Source: Petaurus breviceps papuanus
Taxonomy: Eukaryota > Chordata > Mammalia > Diprotodontia > Petauridae
DNA: 64,000 bases
Assembly (NCBI GenBank): GCA_028583685.1
Contig: JAMXIF010000051.1
Span: forward strand, 52,278,120 to 52,342,119
Reading direction: 5' to 3'
Below the pieces are notes generated by a model that saw nothing but the letters and a program-made list of their open reading frames with translations, ran no database searches and was not told where the DNA came from. Shown piece after piece: positions 57,301 through 64,000 of this stretch (its first letter is position 1; the number at the start of each line of letters is the position of its first letter). The position numbers and the translations under genes were made by a program.

Positions 57301-58044
57301 TAGATTTGTTTGTTTCCTTTGCCCTTATAAGAATATCCCCACCTCATTCAGAAGCACAAACCCTCTGCCATAAGCACCCTTCAGAAGAGTCACAAATAAA
57401 TAAAGCATTTCAAAATCTAGTATTAGTTTAGGCAGCCTATGGAAAGTAATGTCTCTCACACCAATTATACTGGACCCTGATGACTGCTTTATTTTTTATG
57501 TTCAGGAAGTCCTTTTACAGTTATAGGCCTTCATGCTAAGCACCCAGGATTGTTGTGTGTGGTTCTTTCAATTATAACAGAGCAATAAAAACTACTTCTC
57601 CAGAAGATGAAATCAATTATCTGTCTTAATAGCTGTGAATCTGAAGCCAGTATTTAGTGATTCCCAAAACTGAGACTGGAGAAGACAGACAGGTGTTTAG
57701 TATACTACAGTCAGCTCTTGGTACTTTTTGAATATCAGCAGATGAAAGCAATAGTGCCCTTCTGCCCAGATAGCAAATAATCTAAAAGGCAGAAAGCTTT
57801 CATGTTACTGATTTACCTCTTATGGTTGATGTTAAAAATCAGTTTGAATCTTCTGAGCACATACCAACTCTTGGCAGATGGGAATGGTCCCAAAGCCCGT
57901 GAGATTAACAACTCGATAATCAGGAAGTAGATGTATCATGATTTGCTTGGGATGCTATTTGGGGTGGTCACATCTGCCAAAAGTTAGCGTTAGAGATTAA
58001 GAAAAAAAACCCAACCAATTAATTATACAGGGTGGGAACAAGTA

Positions 58045-58262
58045 GGATCATAGATTTCAAGATCGAGGATAATGTAAAGAAAATCCAGCCTACCCCCTTA
58101 TTTTCTAAATGGGAAAAGTGAAGCCCAGGGAGGTGATAGAGTGAGTCAGCTGAGTTTGTGACTTACTCAAGGTCATGGTTAGTCATAGATCTGGGATTTG
58201 AATTTGGGTCGTCTGCTTCCAGAGCCATCCCTTTATCTAACACACCCACACTGCCTTCAGGA
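58045..58262 (-). repeat. MIR-type SINE, antisense
   Basis: Shows aagtgaagcccagggaggtg, atttgaatttgggtcgtctg and cacacccacactgccttc. Confidence 0.7.
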
Positions 58263-58649
58263 AAAACTGAAGTAGAACACCTCGTCGAAGAAAAGAGAGA
58301 ACAATATAGGAAACACGATATTGTGTTGCTGGGGAGTCACACATGAGTTATTTGAAACTGAACTTGGAACAGCTGGACGGTGGTAGTGTTTTATCTAAAA
58401 ATACATAACATATGTAATGCATATGGGTCCTAGACTTGTATAGAGACACATGCAGGCAGTCTGAACGGTATCCAAAGACACCTGCACCTTGAATGCTGTT
58501 TCCTTCTCTAAGAACTTCTAAGAACACATGTTCCCATTTGGGGATTTGCATCCAAGACACCATCTGAATCTCCATGTGTGTAGCTCTTAATAATGCCAGA
58601 GAGAAATCTGCCTAAATAGAGGTGTCAGGGTAATTTAGTCAGCTTGTAA

Positions 58650-59140
58650 TACCTACCAATTGTTGGTACACAGCCCAACCAGGCACATTGAGAACATGCA
58701 AAAGTAATGGCAGATATGAAACCTACCCTGCCCTCAGGAAGCTTCCCCTCTAGCTGGAGAGGTGGATTCTATTAACAGGAAATGACATGAAAACATTTCT
58801 ATTGTAGCAGACCATCCCTGTAACAGTACAAGTTGCACGCACACATGTTCAAAGGAACAGCAAAGGAAACAAATTATTAACTCAGGGTGAGCTTCTTTGA
58901 GGTGGTAGGTTTGAAGCCAGATGCTAAAGGAAGCAAATAGGATTTGGTGATTAGGAACAGGGAGACTATCCTCAGGGAAAGTAAGATGTAAAGTAAGCAA
59001 GATACTTACTAAAGAAAGTAAGATAAGGGAAGTGACAAGAACCGAAGTATAGAAATAAGCATTAGCAAGATGATGGTGGGAAATGACAGATAGCAATGAG
59101 TCAGATTTCTTAATTGCAGTAAGTTCTGCAAGATGCTCCA
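58650..59140 (-). repeat. Degraded L2 LINE, antisense
   Basis: Shows ccctgccctcaggaagcttc and ggtaggtttgaagccagatg. The 135-codon minus-strand frame at 58734-59141 lies in it and shows no recognisable protein. Confidence 0.55.
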
Positions 59141-59144
59141 CTCA

Positions 59145-59485
59145 TAATAATGAAATAATAATAACAATAACTAACATTTATACAACACTTTAGGTTTGCA
59201 AAACACTTTACAACTGTTATTTTATTTGAGCCTCACAACAACCCTGGGAGGTTGGGTGCTATTATTATCCCCATTTTGTGGATGAGGAAACTGAGCCTGG
59301 AAGAGGTTAAGGGATTTGTCCACAGTCACATAACAAGCATTTCAAATCAACAAGAATTTATTCAGCACCTACTATGTGCTGAAGGAAAGTGTTAACACAT
59401 AGTGATTAAGTATCTGAATTAGAACTCATATCTTCCTGATTCCAAGTCCAGCACTCTATGTACAATCCTATCTAGCTGCCTTTGA
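59145..59485 (-). repeat. THER1-type SINE, antisense, with L2 terminal insert
   Basis: Tail (acaactaacatttatacaac type), core (tgtggatgaggaaactgagc) and head (tcctatctagctgcc) are present. An L2 end at about 59338-59400 (agcacctactatgtgctgaa) separates core and head. Confidence 0.75.
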
Positions 59486-59489
59486 GGGT

Positions 59490-59622
59490 TATGATTCATG
59501 TTTTATCATCTTCATTTTGTTGATAAGGAAATAGGTTCAGTTACACAGGAACATACAGTAAGCACTAAACCTGGATGATAAGCTTTAGTCTTCTGACTCC
59601 AAGTCCAGAATTCTTTCTATTC
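59490..59622 (-). repeat. MIR-type SINE fragment, antisense
   Basis: Shows tcattttgttgataaggaaa and gtcttctgactccaagtcca. Confidence 0.55.
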
Positions 59623-59849
59623 ATGTAAAATGTGAGCTCTTTTATGAGATATCCTGAAGCTTTTGGAACCTTTGACATCTTGAGTCTAGTTCCAAGCATA
59701 TCAAAATTTTGTTCATTCAAATTTCATGTGTTTGATTACATCCCCTCCCTGTCCCTGGAGCAATCTTCAGGGACACATTACTTGATAATTGGAATCCTAA
59801 GATTGTCACTGAATAACTCTTGGCAAACACGTCCCCCAATATTATGGGA

Positions 59850-60042
59850 AAATAAATGGAGAGCTAGAAAGGGTCCTTGGGGGTCATCTAGTTCAACCCT
59901 TTCCCTTTGAAATGAAGCTAAGGGTCAGAGATGCTAAAAACTTGCCCAAGATTCCATGGCCCAGGGAAGACACCAGATTAGAACCCTTGTCTCCTGATCC
60001 TAAGCTCAATTCTAAGTTCTTTTCAATTGTTGATAGATTTAC
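59850..60042 (-). repeat. MIR-type SINE, antisense
   Basis: Shows gggtcatctagttcaaccct and aaacttgcccaagattccat. Confidence 0.7.
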
Positions 60043-60169
60043 TCCCAAAAAAATGGATCCTAGGGTAACGGGTAGAAAAGAAGACATTTTATCTCAGCAA
60101 CTTTAATCTTTGAGAGTGAAAGCCTTCTTTTCAAGGATATTTAGTTCAGAGAGTGATATTCTAGAACTA

Positions 60170-60347
60170 GAGTAGCTCTCAAAGGTCATCCTCTAGTCTA
60201 AGGCTCTCCTTTTACAGATGAAGAAAATGAGACCTGGGAAAGCAGCTTAGCCAAGGAATCACAGTCAATATGCAATATTAGGATTTGAATCCAAGTCCTC
60301 TGACTCCCAAGTTAGTAATTTTTCCACTGAGCTGCATTGCCATGCAG
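60170..60347 (-). repeat. MIR-type SINE, antisense
   Basis: Shows ccttttacagatgaagaaaa and ggatttgaatccaagtcctc. Confidence 0.7.
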
Positions 60348-60479
60348 ACCTGCCTTTAAGGTTTATGGAAAAATAACACTAACTTACATGGATTGTTGTG
60401 TTCAGTCTTTAGAATGACATCCATTGGAAAAGTGAGAGTGACCCACAGAGCAAATCAGTTAGGCAGAAAAGTTTACAAG

Positions 60480-60562
60480 GGGCTTAGAGAAGGTACTCCA
60501 GAGGCCACCTAGTTCAACCCTTTCATTTTATAGATGAAGAAACAAGTAAAGAACAAGATACT
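60480..60562 (-). repeat. MIR-type SINE fragment, antisense
   Basis: Shows ggccacctagttcaaccctt then tcattttatagatgaagaaa. Confidence 0.65.
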
Positions 60563-61054
60563 CAGAACATATGGACTATTTTTAACAGCTCCAAAGGGGC
60601 CCCTTTGCCCAAGTTTGGTACCCAGTATGCCCCAAATCTTAAAGAGAAAAGTGATAAAATATAGAAGCCAGACTGGCAAATGAAGGCCTCTAGCCAATTT
60701 GTCATTTCTCAGTCTCTGAGAATGTTTGAGTGCTTAACCTGCCTCTAACAAAATAAAATGTCTGGTCTAGCTGTTAAAAAAAAAAATAGGAGAGGAAGAA
60801 TAAAATATTCCTGGCACTAAGGGGGGGGGGTTGAAAATAGCATGAACACAACCTTTAGTTATTCATATTAATCAAATTGATCTTAGCCTGAAGGGACAGA
60901 AATGGGAGGGCATCATCTGTCAAGAGAGATAGAGACCTTCCTGGACATGTGTAGATGATGTTCTACCGTGAGAGACCCAAGGTTGTAGAAGACTTAGGAT
61001 ATGGTGCCTCAGGCCTGAGAAGTCAGAATATGTCACTGAGGTGAGAGCCTGATT

Positions 61055-61056
<2 letters not shown>

Positions 61057-61115
<59 letters not shown>
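61057..61115 (+). repeat. (CA)n microsatellite
   Basis: About 29 uninterrupted CA units. It produces Cys/Val frames on the minus strand that are not genes. Confidence 0.97.
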
Positions 61116-61116
<1 letters not shown>

Positions 61117-62889
61117 TTTGTCATTTGCTCTGATAAGATAAGCCAGCCTGCTGACATCAACTCTAGAGGGCACTGCTCTGCCATACTCCTTCCTTGCCAG
61201 ACATAGTGGGTCAACTGGCAAGCAACTCAGAGACAAATAGAATCCTGCATGAGGAAAAGAAGGGGAGAGAAAATCTACCCCAAACCATAGACCACCTCCC
61301 CAAACAGCAATATAAGGAAGTTTCACAGCCAAGAGGATTTTCAGATTCTCTTGAATCAAGTGTGACTTGGGTGGGGATTAGGGAAAAGAGAAGCAGAGAA
61401 TACCTCTTCCAAAATATCATTTTAAAAACATACATTATCTGATCATTCTGGCAAGTCTGTTCATCTTTAAAGAGACACATCCTCAAGATGCCTTCTGGAA
61501 ACCTTTGCTCGAGCATGTCTCAGACATAAACAATGCATCTTGTTCAGACACTGAGCACTTGGTGCCATGATCAGAAGACTTTTAAAAATTGGAGGAGAGA
61601 GCATTGATCTATGAGCTCCAATGAAGTTCTATTTGAACGCACATTTCCATGTTTCCATGATAAGAAGAATTAAAAATAGTGTGAGGAAAGATATCATTTT
61701 CAAACCCTACTGCCTCTAGCTCAAGATTTTCATAGCAGGGAGGGGGATATTTTTTCATAGAAGCCAATTTCTCCAGTAGAATAAACTTGCAAAATGGCTT
61801 CCCCAATCACCTTCTCAGAGTTGATTATTGATTCTTCCTGTGCCCTGTCAGCCTCAGTCATCATTGATATGCCCTTGTGTTCCACTAAAATGTAAGCAAA
61901 GAGGGGAATAAAAAGCTTACTCTAGCTGTTAAAAGGAATTGATGGAAATCTCTGTATTAAAAAGGTGAAGAAACAGGCAAGGGGGTGGGTTCTGTCTTTC
62001 AAGCAGCCACCTCCCATCCTACCCATGAATTTCATGGGACTACCCCTCAACTTGGGTCCTCTCTTTTTTCACTGGTAAAGTTAGTACTATTTTAGTTACA
62101 CATATTAAAGTGAATCAGCCTTTAGGAGGAGTCCTCACTCTGAAAGAAAATTGTTAATACACTGAGATTATTAATTCACAACAAATGGCAGATCATAACC
62201 CTTGCTGAGTAAATTTCTATCTGTAGGCTCAAATCATGGCATAAATTCGTTCTCCAACAATTCTAAACTAGAAAAAATTGCATCCCTATTTAACTTATTC
62301 TTTGTGACTAACTAAAAATCTTTATGATTTGGAGTACATTTGATCGGGGGGAGGGGAGACCTTTCTTAAAATCAATTGGCACTAGACACGGATGTAGTGC
62401 CCGTGTTGGACTTTGGTTGAAAATCATTGAAATCCTTTTTCCAGACAACCTAGGAAATATAGAGAAAAGCTCTGGCTATCCCTTCAGTAGAATGGCAGAA
62501 TCTATTTGAATTCACCATCAATAATTAAATAGGCTTCGCTAAGCAAAGGTTGGGTCAGCCAATAGTGCTCTTTGAACAAGAGGCTAAGTTGAGAGTTTTG
62601 CATTCCTTTTTTTCAGTAGAGTATTAATGCACTGTCATTGTGATCACCAGATAAGCTGTTGATGCCAATATATTTTTGCTGAAGTGCAATAAGCTAATCA
62701 ATAAGTGATGCAAGTTGACAATGGGAGGTCAAAGGATATTTTGGTATGATGAGGGGGGGAGAGGAGGGGAGTTAATAAGAGAAAGTGCTTAGAGTTCAAA
62801 ATGCATTGTGAATTCCTGTATATTGGAAATGTCAAAGAAAATGTGTGTTTCTCTGAATTGTGTCTCTCTCTACATGTATAAATGAACAG

Positions 62890-63026
62890 ATGCAGATAGA
62901 GCTCAAAAACATGGCATGGATGAATTTATCTCTTCCAATCCCTGTAACTTTGACCACGCTTCCCTCTTTGAGATGGTGCAGCGCCTAACTTTGGACCACA
63001 GACTAAATGATTCCTATTCTTGCCTG
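62890..63026 (+). CDS. CADPS: CADPS exon: block after the PH domain
   Basis: A 137-nt exon: two bases complete Y (or D if the microexon is used), then 45 residues, [20 protein letters not shown] and [20 protein letters not shown] and SYSCL. This begins the conserved central region of CAPS proteins. The residues [18 protein letters not shown] identify CADPS; CADPS2 differs at these positions. The acceptor is AATGAACAG, with a pyrimidine-rich TGTGTCTCTCTCTAC about 20-30 nt upstream. The family continues C-L-G-W-F-S, which places the exon end after CTG at 63026 and leaves GCAAGT as donor. The frame stays open by chance into the intron as far as 63188. Confidence 0.95.
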
Positions 63027-63032
63027 GCAAGT
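63027..63032 (+). promoter_or_regulatory. CADPS: Predicted GC-type 5' splice site
   Basis: The sequence CTG|GCAAGT follows the last conserved codon of the exon. GC donors in mammals almost always compensate with a strong match elsewhere, and here G at -1 and AAGT at +3 to +6 fit. The nearest GT, at 63031, would add GCA A and break the known L-G-W-F join. Confidence 0.8.
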
Positions 63033-63879
63033 ATATTCTTTGGTCTACAGTGGTTTAAACTTGAGAGTCCTGAAAGAGAACTTTGTTTTTTTTGGTCACC
63101 ACCCTCACCTTTTCTAGAAAACCTAGTGAAAAATAGAGGAGCTGTGCTAGACATCACTGTGTTCTCGGGGCTAGGAGCTAAGTTCTAATTTGTGTTCTTT
63201 CTGAAGTACAAGGTAATGCATACCCTTACAATCTGGTGATAAGATGTGACTGCTGAAATATTTTGCCTAATGCGATGAGTTGATCAAGAAGCAACTTCCT
63301 ATTCTTTTTTTCAGGAGTATTTTCAAAAGATAAATCAATCTTTGATTTACTTAACTAACTTTATACTTCTTTGGAAAGAAGGGATAGGTATTGACAGGAA
63401 ATAACCCAATTCCCTATGCCTCTCTCCTGACCAGGCTCTTTTCGTAGGAGAGACAGTAGGACTCCTAAGAAGATAGTTTCTCAATGGCTTATGATGAATT
63501 TAGTAACACTACCTTAAAGACCTAAAGTTTAATCCCTACCTGCAAAAAATCCTAGGGTCACCTAGTAAATTAGTACATTCCCCCCCAAAATTAAATTGTC
63601 AAGAAAAAATCCTCAGGGCATTGGACCTCAGGTGAACTGAATAAATTTGGTGAGGATATCTAGGCAATGTCTTAGCTTTTCTATACAACCCTCCATGTTT
63701 GAAGTGCTGTCTGTCCAGTGGCAGGGGCAAAACTCCCAAAGGCCTTTTGTTAGAAGCTAGGTGGCCATTCTGTATGTCCTGAGCATTTTTGGACGATGTA
63801 ATTTGGCATCCTGAGTCCCTCTTTGCCCTGTGCATTGTGGTTGAATTAATAAGCCTCGACAAGGTAAGGTTTATGTGAT

Positions 63880-63965
63880 TTTACAAAACTTTACCACTTT
63901 TCCTAAAAGGTAGGCATTGACAGTCCTATTTTACAGATGGGGGAAATAATCCAGGGAGGGGAAAG
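63880..63965 (-). repeat. MIR-type SINE fragment, antisense
   Basis: Shows tcctattttacagatggggg followed by aataatccagggagggg. Confidence 0.55.
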
Positions 63966-64000
63966 CACAGTGGACATATATTTATTTGCCCCCTAACCTC

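Larger units (their letters stand above)
53673..62889. other. CADPS intron downstream of the microexon
   Basis: 9.2 kb, phase 1. From 53673 to about 58040 only simple repeats (GATG near 55095, AGGA near 57140, A-rich runs) interrupt single-copy-looking AT-rich sequence. MIR and L2 pieces resume from 58045 to 60560, and 61120-62889 again shows nothing recognised. Confidence 0.85.
1..64000 (+). other. CADPS: CADPS gene body, interior segment
   Basis: The whole window lies inside one gene read on the + strand; neither the first nor the last exon is present. Five exons have matching splice phases (0-2, 2-0, 0-1, 1-1, 1-0) and join without a stop. CADPS protein acts in neurons and neuroendocrine cells, where it binds phosphoinositides, syntaxin and dense-core vesicles and primes them for calcium-triggered release. 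The protein has about 1350 residues in mammals; this window encodes roughly residues 470-690. Intron sizes here are 5.2, 18.8, 2.9 and 22.6 kb, in keeping with a very long neuronal gene. Gene identity is from recognition of the protein sequence, not from a database search. Confidence 0.95.
63027..64000. other. Start of the next CADPS intron
   Basis: It begins with the GC donor. No exon is seen. An AATAAA hexamer lies at 63640-63645 and a MIR fragment at 63880-63965. Confidence 0.8.

Noticed and set aside
57039-57347. Open frames across the second AGGA array
   Set aside because: Simple-repeat artefact (GRKE and PSFL periodic peptides).
58734-59141. 135-codon minus-strand frame
   Set aside because: Covered by a degraded antisense L2; no motif recognised.
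61160-61173. CTCF-like ACTCTAGAGGGCAC
   Set aside because: Only 12 of 14 positions match, with both 5' contacts missing; not strong enough to list.
60920-61359. Cys-Val repeat frames on the minus strand
   Set aside because: Translation of the CA microsatellite.
12886-63026. Assignment to CADPS2
   Set aside because: The residues of exon 62890-63026 and the linker [10 protein letters not shown] match my recollection of CADPS, not CADPS2.
63031-63032. GT at 63031 as donor for the last exon
   Set aside because: It would add GCA A and shift the frame relative to the next expected residues G-W-F-S; GCAAGT at 63027 fits both phase and consensus.
1-64000. CRISPR arrays, operons, tRNA or rRNA genes, LTR elements
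   Set aside because: None seen. tRNA-like stretches are SINE heads with A and B boxes, and the repeats are simple or interspersed eukaryotic types.

Overview
This window is a gene-interior segment of a mammalian chromosome, almost certainly from a marsupial and probably an Australian one. It holds part of a single protein gene on the + strand, CADPS (CAPS1, the calcium-dependent secretion activator that primes dense-core vesicles). Five constitutive coding exons lie at 12886-13025, 18247-18313, 37109-37217, 40107-40319 and 62890-63026. I also find a 12-nt microexon at 53661-53672. The exons join in frame into 222 codons (226 with the microexon). They cover the end of the C2 domain, the whole PH domain, the linker after it and the start of the next conserved block. 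Upstream and downstream exons are outside the window. CADPS is preferred over CADPS2 because exon 62890-63026 reads [20 protein letters not shown], whereas my recollection of CADPS2 is ANPCKLDHAFLFRILQRQ.

Layout: 1-12885 is the end of an upstream intron; 13026-18246, 18314-37108, 37218-40106 and 40320-62889 are complete introns (the last split by the microexon); 63027-64000 is the start of the next intron, which appears to have a GC rather than GT donor. The introns are packed with old interspersed repeats: MIR/THER-type SINEs, tRNA-derived SINEs with an RTE/BovB-type tail, L2 LINEs in both orientations (one antisense copy about 1.5 kb long reaches reverse-transcriptase sequence), two long L3/CR1 3' ends, one L1 3' end, and a few DNA-transposon remnants. 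The marsupial call rests on the SINE families, especially the poly(A)-tailed family at 6077-6229, 19277-19442, 32788-32928, 35770-35956 and 50724-50877. Two of those copies are young, with perfect 14-bp and 17-bp target-site duplications.

The repeat density drops sharply from about 52.4 to 58.0 kb, the stretch surrounding the microexon, as expected if the intron there is constrained for splicing control. Simple repeats include a 186-nt uninterrupted purine tract (41921-42106), two AGGA arrays (one broken by a 100-N assembly gap at 20363-20462) and several CA, GA and CT runs.

I saw no other protein gene, RNA gene, CRISPR array or LTR/retrovirus-like element. Most open frames over 60 codons are chance frames in SINEs, LINEs or simple repeats. 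The observations most worth checking are the microexon and the GC splice donor.
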